Shown: positions 52,001 through 63,819, counted from the first letter of the stretch. The stretch is 64,000 bases of DNA from Glandiceps talaboti (GCF_964340395.1 NC_135552.1:4973201-5037200), one strand, 5' to 3'. The notes: a model not told the origin generated them from the letters alone. Numbers and translations are program-made.

Positions 52001-55000
52001 CATATTTTAGTGACTAATTTTACTCAGTGAGAACTATCAACTTAGCCAATACATACAATATAATTTGATAAGCTGAGAGCTCAGACTGCAAATTATAAGT
52101 TTTCTTCACTCTATGATAAATAGCACATATACTCTTGTAATTTGCTAAGTATGTACAATGTAGTTTGATCATCGTCAGTAGTTATTGTAGTTTACTATAT
52201 TTCATTAACCTCAATCTTGACTTACCCGTGCATTTTCTTCATAATTCTTTAATTCAAGCAATAAATTCTGTTTTCGTTGACTAAGTTCTCTTATGGTGTC
52301 CTGTTCTACATTGGTGTTCATTAGGTTTCCCTTCATGTCTTTGGTTGCTGGCAGATAGCCACGAACTGTCAGTAACATGAAAATACATAAAGAATATATG
52401 TAAACACACATTCATATATGATATACATAATACACACACAGACACACGTGCATGCATGCACACGCGCGTGCGTGCACACACACACAATATACCGGTATAA
52501 CATCCACAACAAAATAAAAAAACAAAGCACTACCATCTAACCTCCCATGATTTATATTTTAGAATAGGTAGAGTACAAGTATAATACTAAACCATGTCAT
52601 CAAATTGTTGATAAACATGTAGTATGCCAGAATACCAGGTTTGAGTTCTTTCAATTGCAAGCAATGATATAGCATTATTCATTAAGTGATACTAGAAGTA
52701 ACTTTTGATATGCAGCCAAATATTACCCTCAAAAAACATAAATTCAGCTTACATGTACATCCCTTTAAAAAACAGCTCTTTGACTAGTTCTCAAAGTTTG
52801 TTAAGAGATACATTATCTTTACAAAGTACCAGATCACAAATGGTTCTCATGACAACAAGATAACACATTGAACATACTGTTGGTGCAATTAGATGTTATT
52901 CCCCAATATTTTTCTTCGTTCAGCCAAGAGAAATATGAGTGATCTATTAATAAAGAGGTCTTTGTCATGAAGAAAAATATTGGTGGATTAATATAATTAT
53001 ACCATCCCCAGTAATAATATTTCTTTTAAAATCGGTTAAAGTAATGACAATTTTGAGTGTTTTAACTCATATTTCGATCACAGTAGGATGAATGACGTAG
53101 ACATGCATTGTCATGACGTAGAACGACTGGGGTATAATAATAATAACAATAATAATAATAATCTTTATTTATACTGGATAGTTCTTTAAGCGTATAAACA
53201 CTTGTCTACCAAGAAGTCCAGTGAGGGCCATACCTCATGGGTTCAGTGGAAACCGGAGTACCAGGGGAAAACCTGCGTTGTTCGGTAGAGTCAAACTGAA
53301 CGACACTCTTCTTACTTACAGTGTGGAAAATTTAATCGAGCCCTAAATGGGGTTCGAGTGGTAAGAGGCAAGTGGTTTAACCACTTAGCCACCGACAACC
53401 CGACTCCTGGATAATTGCACCCAATATTTCATATTGTTTGTTCAACTTGGCTTGTGCATGGTAAAATACATGGATAACTAACCTTCACCATCAATGGAAC
53501 AACAAATCAATTCATCTTTGCCATCCATACGATAGTCACCTTCTACAATACCAGCAATGGATGCTGCAAAGTTATATTTAAACACCACCTCACCAGTCCT
53601 GTCACTCCTGGCATCAACCTGAAAACACCATAACAGTGGCAAAATAGATATATCAACACAGTTCAAACATTAATCTGAAAACACCATTACCATGACAAAA
53701 TAAACGGGTAAGTTCATGCACTAACCTGTACACATGACAAAGTAAATAATACACCAACAAATATATGTATATTAGTTTTGTATATATCAATACAGCACCG
53801 AATATAAATATATACATATATACACATATATTAGTGTAAAATTCGGAACAGTGAAAATGGTTGGTCTGCAACCAGTACATGGTAATTTCTTAGACCATAC
53901 CTTTCCATTGCTCCACCCTGTTATCAACTCAGGTACACCATCAGCATCTAAATCAAAACTCTTTATAGTTACAGCATGGTTCTTGGACTAGAATTAAAAA
54001 GAAAAAGAAAAAAAAAGCATGGTTAGAGTAAAGATCACTACTTGACTGTGTATGTGAAAACATTATATCATATAATAATTTATAGATTACATCTCTCTCT
54101 CTCTCTTTCTCTCTTTCTCTAACACTGCTAAGAACAGAGATATGTTGTCAACTAATGAGAAGGATTGAACTGTTTTGTAGGAAACTCAATTAATATTTAC
54201 AAAAATTAGCAAAAAACTACAACTCACGGATAATTAAGTCTGTTTATTTTAATGTATTACATTATTAGTTTTATCAGATCTTTCATGTATTTCATTTTAT
54301 TTCATTTCCCAATGATTTAATTATTGTTATTGTTCAGTGCTTTTGATAGTTTTTTTTTTATACTAGAAAGGGTGCTATAGAAAATACATAAATGTTACAT
54401 GTTAAATGTGATTGAAACTTATTTTTGACGGACAGACATATTATATACACACAGACGGACAAAAACATTGCTAGATACTATTATAATAGCTTTTCCTGGC
54501 AGTGGTCATTAAGACCCATACACCCACTAAGCCAATTTCAATTTGACTTGCAACTAACACACAAATTTCTTGTAACTCACCAAAATTTGGTGTTCCCCTA
54601 TCTGGTACTATGTGACGACTCAAAGAACAAGTTTTTGTCATTTTGATTGACAGGACAAGATGTTGTCTTTTATTAGAGAGCATGGTGACTAAAGGCCAGC
54701 AGACAATCTGACGTGTCATCTTACCTTAATTCTCCAAAATCTAGATGATCTGTCGTAAACACCAACTGTACCATTGGCCAGAGAGTAACCGAACCGACTA
54801 TTAGTCATTGCACACAGTGATGTGATAGCCTAGGAATCCAAACACAAATATTTTAATTCATTCATGCACATGAACAAATTAAACAGTGTAATCTCAAAAT
54901 ATAGCAAACACTTGAAACAGTTGAAATGTAGAATAGAAAGTTTGACATTTTTTTTATTACATTATACAATAAAACTTTAGGCTATGATATCCCAGTGTTT

Positions 55001-58000
55001 TCCCAACTATAGAGAAAGCATGGCTCTAACATTATCCTTGCCACCCTGGCTGCCAGGCATATGTTTCTGCTATGCTTAGAAAGTGTTTTACCATCCTTGA
55101 GCTTTAGTAATGCTTGAATAATATCATATGATAAGGGTAGTTTCACATGAAGAAAATGGCTGAAACATTTTTGTTTTCATTTTATTCTGAGTGAGTTGAA
55201 ACTCAAAAATGTTCATGTAAAGCACAATGATTAGAACCAAAATACTTGAAATAGTTACATGTACCATTATCTGAGTACATTTGGCAGACTTTAACACCAG
55301 AATAATGTTCACTGATACATTACTTTATTTTATTGTCTACATCTAATGATCTTACCTACATGTAAACAAAAAATAACTTAGTCAATGGTTAACTGTGTAT
55401 CAACAAACTTATCCATCCTTATGAGACTGTTTTGCCAAGACAGCATGTGTGTACATGACATATACCGTAGTTTCAGTTCAAATCAAAGATCTGAGGTCCT
55501 TCTTAGTTAAAAAATATTTTTAACTGCATACAAGATCGACAAGTCATGAAAGTAACACTTAAGTATAAACATAAAAATCAGACCTCAGTTTCTGTCATTT
55601 CTGCAATAATTTCATCTTCTTGGAAAACTCTAATGTCATAATCTTCTGATCCTACAATTAATTCCTTCTTTCCATCACCAGTAAAGTCACAGAGTGCAAG
55701 CGAACACACGTTGTCACCAGTCACCTGTTATGGAAAGCAAACAAAGAACAACACATTACATGGAGGTATTCTATCACCAGTAAAATCACAGAGTGCAAGG
55801 GAACACACGTTGTCACCAGTCACCTATTATGGAGCGCAAACAAAGATTATTAGGTATATTGGGTAATGCTTGTCAAATCACAGGGAAGTAAGAAAATTCC
55901 TACTTCAGAGTGTCGGGGGGGGGGGGGGGGGACTTCCTACATATATGTTCACTGGCACGCCACAAAACCCACTGGAGAGGTGCATGTAGGGCAAAGGAGC
56001 AGCTCTTGTATTGAAATATATATTATTACATTTTTTGCATTTACAAAGAAACAACCAAACAGTACAGAACATGATATCAAGATGTAGCACATTACAACTA
56101 GTCAAGTCAGATGCTAGTGTTTATTTTACCTTTATAAAAATTCACTCTACATGACTTGACTTTTAGTTGACCACATGGTGTTATGAAAGTGTGAAAAGTC
56201 TAATTTTTACCTGGGTAATACATATATCTATCCATTACATAGTAAACTAAACATTTGCAAATAACTACCAAGTTATCAAGGTCAAGCTGTAGCCCCAAAG
56301 CATCACATCTATTTTTCAAAGTTGAAATTCAGAGGCAATATATTTCATATCATACAAATGTACAGGTATGTTAGCACACACACTTAGCTATCTGGCTTGA
56401 CATTGTTGTTGGCCTGATTGAGCAAACAAGTATTGTCAAGCCTTGATAGCCAAATCTCTGATCTACATGTATAAGTTCATTTTTCAGTAAATATCATATC
56501 ACATATCGTAGTTTCTCTTTATTTCACACTCACTGTTAGTATTCCACAAAAAACCAACTTACAGTCCAGAATAAGTCATTGCCGTCAACATCAAATCCTT
56601 GCAGAGCACAGTTACCACCAACAATGGCCAGAGGTGCATCAATACCACCTAGCTGCCCCATTACTATGGAGTTAACACCATCAGGTATCTGTAAAAGTTA
56701 CAGTATAAATTATAAACTCACATTCAGCACAGTAGTATCATCAAATTATAATGGGGAGGTACACCTTAGGGCATTAGGAGATCACAGCATGTTGGCTCTA
56801 TGATCAATGCCATGAAAACTTGTCAAGTTTGTACATGTATTTGACTACGTCATTTACTATCTTTCATATGTTGTTAACCAACTACACACAAAATTGTATT
56901 GTGTAGGGATATGCAGTGCTTTCCTAACGGTGGTATGCTTTATAGTTAGCCTAAATACAATCTGAGTTCCTCGGTCATTTTACCAGGGCCGGTTTCCCTG
57001 TCAAGATTATGGTAATGTATGAGTTGGCAAACTATATGTACATGTAATGCCAGTTTACCAGATTTCACACAGCTTACAAACTCAATACATTAGAATTCAA
57101 CACTTTCTGTTACTGGGGTTCCAAAACACCTTTGATGATGGCTCAAATTTTTGACTCATTAGCAAAAACACTGATAGAATTTGATGGTTACATGTATATT
57201 CCTGGAGAATATAGCCGTTCTTACAAACAATGTCTGCTTGTTAAAATTACTAGAGCGGACACCATACTGTACATTTGTAAAAGTATACCAGTTTCAGAGT
57301 AAAGTGAATCTGTTAAAATTCTGTATTGACAAGTAGCACTATAACTCACATCTTTATAAAATAGATCTGTGTTGTTTTGTACATCATAGGCTAGTAGATT
57401 TGTCTGTGTTCCTACGACCAACGTATCATGAACGGCATTATGACTCAATGGTCCTGCATCCAATGCACTAACACTTTGATTAATGTTCAGTAAGCTAATA
57501 TCTGTATCAATGGCCCCTGACTCCACAGCTCTACCTCCACGTAATCCTCTGGTGTGGGGGTTGTGGACAAACACCTACAGGGAATGAAAATGAACAAAAA
57601 ATATTTCAACATTAGAGTTACCAGGTGCCCTGCAAACAATAACACTTTTATTGTTCACATACTACAACATCAGTTTAATCATGGCTTTCAAAACAAATTC
57701 CTAAACTATACATGTGTGTTGATGTATACATGTACCTTCAACGGTGTTAACAATGATTTCTGGCATCTTTGCACTGTTGAAGGTTTATGGAATTTATACA
57801 GGGATTTCCTAAGTTTTAGTGAATGCATTAGGCCATCAGATGTAAGTAGGTAAAATCTATCCAGATTACCATATCATTTTACTGGGTTCCCCACCAAAAT
57901 TATGATAGATTCAATGGGAAACACTGCCATTTTTACCTTTCCTCCCCATTGTGTTACCAGAGGTGTCCAAAACCTTAGCAAAAACTCTGTAATAACATCT

Positions 58001-58393
58001 TGAGCAAATATTGTATGAGTACAATGTATGTTTCAGCAGGTAGAATAAGTAACTTTTGATATGGCTATATGCAGCAAAAAAGTACACCCCCCCCCCTCAA
58101 AACAAGAAGTAGCAACAACAACAAATAATCTGAAGTGTATGCCCCTTTGTGTACTGTACACTCACACTGTGACTGCATTACTAACAAAATCTTGACTATT
58201 CTGGATATAATTCCAGTGTGCAACTTTTTATTAGTAAACAACATTTACAAGTTAAGTACTAGAAGTACAGACTCACCTTTCCTGCGGTTGTGGCACATGT
58301 TAAACATGGATGTTGTCCATCAAATTTGCCTAATGCAACCATACGTGGATTGATCTTATGATTCAATTTAAGTGTAAATAAAGGCACCAACAT
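43962..58393 (-). CDS. BBS2: BBS2, BBSome subunit (17 coding exons, complete)
   Basis: Exons on the minus strand are 58277..58393, 57350..57574, 56563..56688, 55584..55724, 54725..54829, 53901..53987, 53483..53618, 52226..52365, 51057..51170, 50021..50118, 49115..49222, 48541..48667, 47435..47563, 46976..47113, 45204..45316, 44402..44550 and 43962..44062. All junctions are GT-AG and keep frame, giving 717 residues (human 721). BBS2 is a core subunit of the BBSome, the coat that moves membrane proteins in and out of cilia. The protein starts [20 protein letters not shown] and then has an N-terminal beta-propeller (about 1-320) with [10 protein letters not shown] and FDLDADG repeats. A short coiled coil ([20 protein letters not shown]) follows, then the GAE and platform domains ([20 protein letters not shown]). 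The helical C-terminus carries [20 protein letters not shown] and ends KIIKAGSS. No frameshift or stop is seen. Confidence 0.97.
44640..45050. repeat. Four tandem units of about 116 bp in BBS2 intron 16-15
   Basis: GGCCACTAG(A/G)A blocks at about 44675, 44793, 44909 and 45017 are each followed by TGTTTGG(A/C)AGCAGATTTA and a CATTGAGTACTGTAGTAT block. Confidence 0.85.
45424..45790 (+). mobile_element. tRNA-derived SINE in BBS2 intron
   Basis: The head has a box A-like TGGTTAGAGTGG (45436-45447) and a box B-like GGTTCGAGCCC (45472-45482). The body includes GTAAAGCGCTTTGAGCACC and GAAAGCGCTATATAAGAACC, a tail common to SINEs of marine invertebrates. It ends in ATT trinucleotides. It is antisense to BBS2 and is not a functional tRNA gene. 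Confidence 0.75.
46030..46190. mobile_element. Short inverted-repeat element, family also at 52.9 kb
   Basis: TTATTCTCCAATATTTTTCT begins the element and TTGGCTGAACAATTGGGGAA near its end is the degenerate inverse. The 52.9-kb copy shares the first block. Confidence 0.45.
46210..46231. repeat. G homopolymer, 22 bases
   Basis: A G run lies in a BBS2 intron; on the transcribed strand it is a C run. Confidence 0.9.
47685..47880. mobile_element. Hairpin MITE in BBS2 intron 12
   Basis: Arms of about 60 bases (47687-47746 and 47812-47878) are reverse complements. The shared block on the plus strand is CTAGAATTCTAAACTGG, and the arms end in AACTTCATTAC. Confidence 0.65.
48090..48480. repeat. Minisatellite of about 22 bp in BBS2 intron 12
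   Basis: ACAGACCTGTATCTGTT and variants (CTCTTCTTAC, GTTCTAAG) repeat about 16 times and end about 60 bases from coding exon 12. Confidence 0.9.
49050..49100. repeat. (CAA)n microsatellite
   Basis: The array lies next to the donor of BBS2 exon 11. Confidence 0.9.
49556..49897. mobile_element. Foldback MITE in BBS2 intron 10
   Basis: The left arm (49556-49645) and right arm (49808-49897) are reverse complements with some divergence. Shared blocks are CCCATTTTATGT, TCACTGGCTCTGTT and GAAACTTCACATTCTACA. Confidence 0.7.
50340..50790. repeat. 31-bp minisatellite and related longer units
   Basis: Six or so units of 31 bp contain TCTATGTTCAGAGTTGAATG and CCTCCAACATA. Upstream are longer diverged units with GTTGAATGCCTGCA-like blocks. 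It lies in BBS2 intron 9. Confidence 0.85.
51368..51755. mobile_element. Foldback MITE with about 120-bp terminal inverted repeats
   Basis: Ends are CACAGGGTAAAGGACAAATG and its inverse. The arms 51368-51487 and 51637-51755 match nearly base for base. The centre AGTTTATCAGCTTTGCATTA is shared with the half copy at 27.0-27.2 kb. It lies in BBS2 intron 8. I could not find a target-site duplication. Confidence 0.8.
52895..52978. mobile_element. Short hairpin element
   Basis: CCAATATTTTTCTTC and GAAGAAAAATATTGG form an inverted pair. It is related to the element at 46.0 kb. Confidence 0.5.
53130..53405 (-). mobile_element. tRNA-derived SINE in BBS2 intron 7
   Basis: On the minus strand the head reads GGTGGCTAAGTGGTTAAACC (box A-like), then GGGCTCGATTAA (box B-like). 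The tail ends in AATAATAAT-type units. It is a different family from the 45.4-kb SINE and lies in the same sense as BBS2. Confidence 0.65.
55745..55850 (-). pseudogene. Partial tandem copy of BBS2 exon 4
   Basis: Bases about 55763-55850 repeat 55679-55750, the start of exon 4 with its acceptor. The copy reads GTGACTGGTGACAACGTG after an AATAG acceptor, and its match ends after about 60 coding bases with no donor. It cannot replace the exon. At most it offers a decoy acceptor. Confidence 0.75.
55914..55932. repeat. G homopolymer
   Basis: A G run of about 19 bases lies in BBS2 intron 3. Confidence 0.9.
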
Positions 58394-58413
58394 TGTGAAC
58401 TCTCTTTGTCAAC
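58394..58413 (-). other. BBS2: BBS2 5' UTR part of coding exon 1
   Basis: An acceptor (TTTACCTTTCAG on the minus strand) ends at 58414, so this exon begins at 58413, twenty bases before the ATG. At least one noncoding exon must lie upstream. Confidence 0.7.
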
Positions 58414-59427
58414 CTGAAAGGTAAATCATAAAAAAAAAATACTTCTATGGTGAGTTTCAATCAAAGCTCGGACAAAATCCTTGATTATCAACAAGTTGAT
58501 ATGTCACAGGTCACAACATCATCATAATGTATATACAGGTGATAACAAGGACATTTTCTCAAACCAATAGTCCATTGCACATGGATGTAAAACTAAAAGC
58601 ATGACAAGTATGCTGCATTACTTTGTATAATAAGATTTTTGGTCTGAGTAAATAGTAGAAATTATTATAGATGCCATATTGGTTTTATATTTATTTTGGA
58701 CAGCTTCATGTGTATACATAAACCCAACAATGACTATACATGTATAAAATTTCATAGCGATGAGATCATATTAAAACAATATTTCTACAAATCATTTTTA
58801 CTTGAGATTTCTGTATAGCCCAAAATTGACAACAGGTGTCATAAACATTTATGACTTGTGTTATAACGGTTACATTGGACAGGTAGGGTTGTATAGCTGC
58901 AACAATTGTAGCTTTGTTTTTATTTGCGATCCTTTTTATATGTTATTTTGTGTTAGTCAGCATTTTTCGTTTTACTTCTCATTTTCTTGGTGTTTGCAAA
59001 GGTTCTGGTAGAGGACCAAGGGTGATGGAGTGAAACCGTTCAAGTTACTGCAGTCAGCAGGATTTATAATGTTCATGAGTTATTATCTACAATCATGCAC
59101 ATCATTAGTACTGCCTGCAGATAACATACTACATGTAACTTCCTTGGTGTCGAGCGGAACGCATGCACCGTCTGCAAGCAGGGCTACAACATGATCAGCT
59201 TGTGTGATACATGGCAAATGATACTCTGTAGTCTATACATGTATGCATTACACTGTCAAAGTCATTGAAAATTAAAAAATTAATCTCTTCCTATCTATAC
59301 ATATAAGATACAAATTACACTGTAGATATACATGTAATATCCAGCTGACCTGTTCCCTGTCACATATATATTATTAATTTGTACAGAGTGGCTATTATTA
59401 GTATTAACACCTTGGGTGGGAATATCG

Positions 59428-59449
59428 ACCCCCCCCCCCCCCCCCCCCA
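59428..59449. repeat. C homopolymer
   Basis: About 20 C bases lie in the predicted BBS2 5' UTR intron. Confidence 0.9.
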
Positions 59450-59754
59450 CCGTTTAGAGTCGCCCATAACTGTTTTCGTAAATAAACACCTGACTACCTT
59501 GTATTTGTAATGTATGTAACAGCTACCTGGGGATCCGGGAACGGGTCATGAAAATGGCGTTCTTGTCATTCTAGGTAGTACCGTAATGATATCCCAGTGA
59601 TAAAATTACATAATTACATATTTACAGTACTTTATAGGTGGTGATGATATTCATAGAATATACTATATATTTAGAAAATATATAAATTTTCTTAGTGACC
59701 CGTTGTAACTTGGCATTTCTGCTGAGGAAGTAACATTAAAATAAGTGTACTTAC

Positions 59755-59850
59755 TTGATATGGAACGAATGATCAGTTTATTTACTTCCGAGGCTCTAGA
59801 TAATTTCAAACGAATAGTTCTCTCTTTCTGCCGTTGACTACATAATGCAA
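59755..59850 (-). other. BBS2: Predicted BBS2 noncoding first exon
   Basis: On the minus strand a strong donor, ATATCAA|GTAAGTAC, ends a candidate exon at 59755. It would splice to the acceptor at 58414. The transcription start is not visible; the upper limit is a guess. Confidence 0.45.
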
Positions 59851-60285
59851 GTAATTAGGAATTAATAACTGACACCTACTATTGGCATCTTGTTGACGAG
59901 CGTCAATTACAGAGGGCAACCAACCGGAAGTAGTATTGGAATGTTGTACGAGAAATATTTACAAATGTTTTATGGGTAATATAACCTCGTTCACGTGTTG
60001 TAATTTTAAATACTATCATTTAACATAATATTCTTCTATTTATAATTAGCTTTTAATTTTCAAACCAAATTTCTATTTAGTTATGTGCCAAATTTTGCGT
60101 AAAAGTGTTATAATTATGCAATTTCATTGTTTATTTAATTGTGAAAATATTCTTTTGAGCAAAGCCTGTACACAACTTTACAAAATGTCTGCGCCCATAT
60201 TCAGGTGCAAGGACATGCGATAACTTTATACCCACTCCGTGTCACCGGTAAAAAATAATCGCCATCGTCTAGAAATTGCTACACA
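59800..60285. promoter_or_regulatory. Shared promoter region of BBS2 and DIABLO
   Basis: The predicted BBS2 first exon (minus, ends 59755) and the DIABLO start codon (60286) are about 500 bases apart and diverge. The interval contains ACCGGAAGT (59923-59931), an ETS-type site often found in bidirectional promoters. A GGGCAAC half site, as in RFX X-boxes, is adjacent, but I do not see the second half. Start sites are inferred. Confidence 0.5.
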
Positions 60286-60444
60286 ATGAACGTCCAACAT
60301 TTCAGGTGAGATGATATCAGTTATCATCACTTTTGTGTCGACCAAACCTTCTGAACTCAGAAAAAGTACCCTTTGTTTCGTAAGATGATAAGATACGATC
60401 TGGATTCACTTCCGCGATTGAACAACATATATGAGAAGTTGACG

Positions 60445-60510
<66 letters not shown>

Positions 60511-63500
60511 AAATGATAAAGTCAAATCATTACACGAAATATGGAATAAAATAAATTCATTGTAATCAGTGTGTTATGTTACACTTCTACCCTTGGTATA
60601 TTGTCTTGCCCGTTGTGGTAAGTACCCTAGGTGCAGTTCGGCTAAGGATGTAAATTTAGACGTGAAACATAGTTGCCTGGTAGAGATACAGAGAAAGTTG
60701 CCTAGTACAAAAGAATTGTCCTAATAGCTCCACTAAAGATAGCACAAATATGGGAACCTGGAGTTGCAATCCTGGCATGGTTTGCACTGTTTTTAAAAGT
60801 CTTATACTTATAAGTACATATACTGTATATACAGAAGGAAATCATTCACATACAAAGTTACATTTGTATTCTTTTCTGTCAGGGCAATACTCAGGTTGGT
60901 GCATGGCTTTAGAAGGATGGGGCGGAGTTCTTTTTTAAAAGACATGCCCAAACTAACTAATGGTTGGAATATCAGGAAGTTTGGATCATTGGTTACCATA
61001 GGAACAGGAATGTCTATATGTGCACAGGTTGTCAAACCGACTGAAGACAAGGCAGATCAGCCACAATCATTGGTAAGAAAACTACGTCATCTCATGAGGG
61101 TTACAAGAACAGACTTGGTCCAAGTTTTCAAGTAGAATAACATTTTGAAGTTGTTATATTTGTAACTATGAACCACATTTTGAATTTGAAATGTTCTAAT
61201 TGTATTTTAATTGTGGAAATATTGTTTTGAGTAAAGACCATACACTATTTTACAAGATGTCTGTGCCCACATTCAGGTGTAAATAGACATGATTTCACAT
61301 ACTCTATTTATGTCACTGCTAAAATAATAATAAAACATAAATGTTCATTCAATAGCTTATATCAACATGTAACAACAATAGTTTTAGTTTGTGCCTATCT
61401 TTAATATATACATATACTTTATCTTGATTTGCCAGTATACTAAATGTACATTTCTCATCAATGTTACAACTTTAGTATTTTCATTGTTCATCTTTTACTA
61501 CCTTTACGAGTATCTTGCACTTTCTGTTATTGATGTATTGGGTGAAGAAAATAATGTGATTGACTGATCAAAAAGTTGTTGTTACATGTACATGTAGACA
61601 TTATCTTGAATTCCTCTTAGACTATCATTATAAGGACACTTGTTGTAGTTTCCTTCCCATTTCCATGTTGATCCATGGAGACACTAAATGCAGACAATGT
61701 GCTAGCCTAGAATCTAAGCATGTAGACTTCAGTGCTTCCTTCTTAGTATAGTGTAATGTCAACATGCTGAGATTCTCAGATAACAATGCACATTCAAGAG
61801 GACTATTTAGCGATGCACAATGTCACTAGTCTTATATAACTTTTTGGCATGAAAGTGCATTGGAAATTGGCTTGCCACAAGCATTCAAATTGTAATGTGC
61901 TGGCATTGTATGTAGGATTGTCTCACTGATATATTAAGCACACGGTGGCTGTAGAATAAAAAGTAGCATCATCTTACCACTTTTGTTTACTTGCCTCTCA
62001 TCCTGTCTTGTTTGACATTCCTTCTGTTATAGTTTCTTCTTGATAAGTATTTCCCCTACCTTCATTTCATGTCTCCAGGGTCTTTACTGTGATATCTTCA
62101 ACATTTGATAACTTCATACATGATAATTTATAATGTAAATAATGACTCGCTTATTAAACTTTCTTCATTAGTCTGTAGATCCAAGCAGTCTGACACACCC
62201 AGTTTTAATACGCAATGCAGCCTCATTGACAGTGAATGCAGCATCCACCCTGCTATCACAGACAGCTATTGGTTTGATAGATGCCTTACAAGACTATGCA
62301 AAGGTGTGTGGATGTACGTTCTTTCTACAATTACTATAAATCTGTTATTTTCTTTAACAAAAACCGATATTATAACATGTAGCAATCTCATTCTCAAAGA
62401 TTTTTCCAAAAATCAGGCCAACGCACTGACACAGATATGAGACAATACTACATTATACAAATTTTGCCTCGATTTGTCAAAACTATTAATTAAAGGGGAA
62501 GGATATCTTGTGAATTCACTACAAAACTTTTATGTTAATCCTTTTTTTGCCCAATTAGTAATTACTTGTGGACAAACAAATACCCCCTTGGGAGAAAAGA
62601 AGATGAATTGAGACGAAGTGCATTAGTTTCATTCCTTTTCACTAATCAGTATCCACCCAAACTTTAGCAGAAGTAACTTGTGAGGCTTGCAAAACAACTT
62701 CTGTTAAATGTAGTGTTGACTGTTTCTATTGTTATTTAATTGGAATACAATGTACATGTATGTTTAAACGGAAGTTGCCTAGCATATTTATACATCACTT
62801 CTCCCTAAATTCAGATCGATGCAAACTCCTTACTCAGAAGTGAAAGTGAATGAAACTAATAATGGAGTGGATAACAGCAGATTTTTGGTGGAATCATTCA
62901 AATTGTGATAATGTTAATCTCATTTAGCATTCACGTTTTTATCAAACTATGTGAATTGACAAGGTATAAATTGAGTGATACTGCCCCCACCTAACAAACC
63001 AGTTAGTTTTTTTTTAACTTAAAAAAGATCTGATGCTTTGATAAATCACAAATAAGTAACAAATTACATATACACTGAAGTGACACTTTTGATATTACAG
63101 GAAATATACACATTGATATCCCTAATTGATCATGAGACAGCGATGCTTGGACATGAAAAACAGCAAGAGAAAATATGGCCACTTATCATCCAAACAAGAA
63201 ATGAAATAGAAGGAAAGAAACAAGCTGTTGAGGTGAGTTTTTATTTACAGCCAGAATTGTATAGTCTAAGCCTGTGACATTTCTTGGGTATCTACAGATA
63301 ACTTTAATTTATTGAGATTTGAAAAAGGAACTGACAAAATGAAGAAAGAATAAAAAGACTTCAGGAAATACAAGTAAAGGTATTTCCATGAATAAGAGAG
63401 TCTGGAGAGTCATTTCATTATATAACATCACATAAACTTTGATCAATAAATATAATTTTAACCGAATTGATAACAATAAATCTTCTTATCTATGGAAACC

Positions 63501-63748
63501 TTGTTCTTTGTGTACAAAGCTCATCAACATTTGGAGTAGCAAGTAGTAAAATTTAAAAAAAAATGATTTCATAAATAAGAGATATAAAATAAGTGTCAAA
63601 AAGTGTACATCTATTGATCTTTAAGATCAGATGTTACTGTTCAAGTGGTGTCATTCCATTTCTTTGTTTGTCTTGTAGAAGTTGGAGTCTATGCTACATT
63701 TTGCAATCAAAGTTGTAGAATCAGCATCGGAAGCAGCTTTTCAATCAG
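60286..63748 (+). CDS. DIABLO: DIABLO/Smac, IAP-binding mitochondrial protein (5' part, five exons)
   Basis: Exons are 60286..60305, 60883..61072, 62172..62303, 63101..63232 and 63679..63748. The gene runs past the window, so about the last quarter is missing. All joins are GT-AG and in phase, giving 181 residues so far. The N-terminus MNVQHFRAILRLVHGFRRMG is basic and fits a mitochondrial targeting sequence. SLVTIGTGMSICAQVVKP aligns with the segment before and at the Smac cleavage site. Released Smac binds IAP BIR domains through its new N-terminus and frees caspases. The helical part has RNAASLTVNAASTLLSQTAI, then DYAKEIYTLISLIDHETAML and ESASEAAFQSG. The predicted mature N-terminus is AQVV, not the AVPI of human. 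Confidence 0.9.
60447..60512. repeat. (TTG)n microsatellite in DIABLO intron 1
   Basis: About 22 TTG units. Confidence 0.95.
61170..61365. repeat. Duplicate of DIABLO promoter and first-exon region
   Basis: Bases 61175-61350 match 60130-60295 at low divergence, including AAATATT(C/G)TTTTGAG and the block ATGTCTG(C/T)GCCCA. The copy lies in intron 2 and has no usable coding exon that I can see. Confidence 0.7.
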
Positions 63749-63819
63749 GTAGAAGAACTTCCAATACTTGCATTTACTCGAGTGAGAGGTTTTGATGTGA
63801 TCACGACATTGTTTGGGTG

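Noticed and set aside
59915-59931. Full RFX X-box in the BBS2 promoter
   Set aside because: Only one half site (GGCAAC) is visible; the required second half is missing, so I list it only as a half site.
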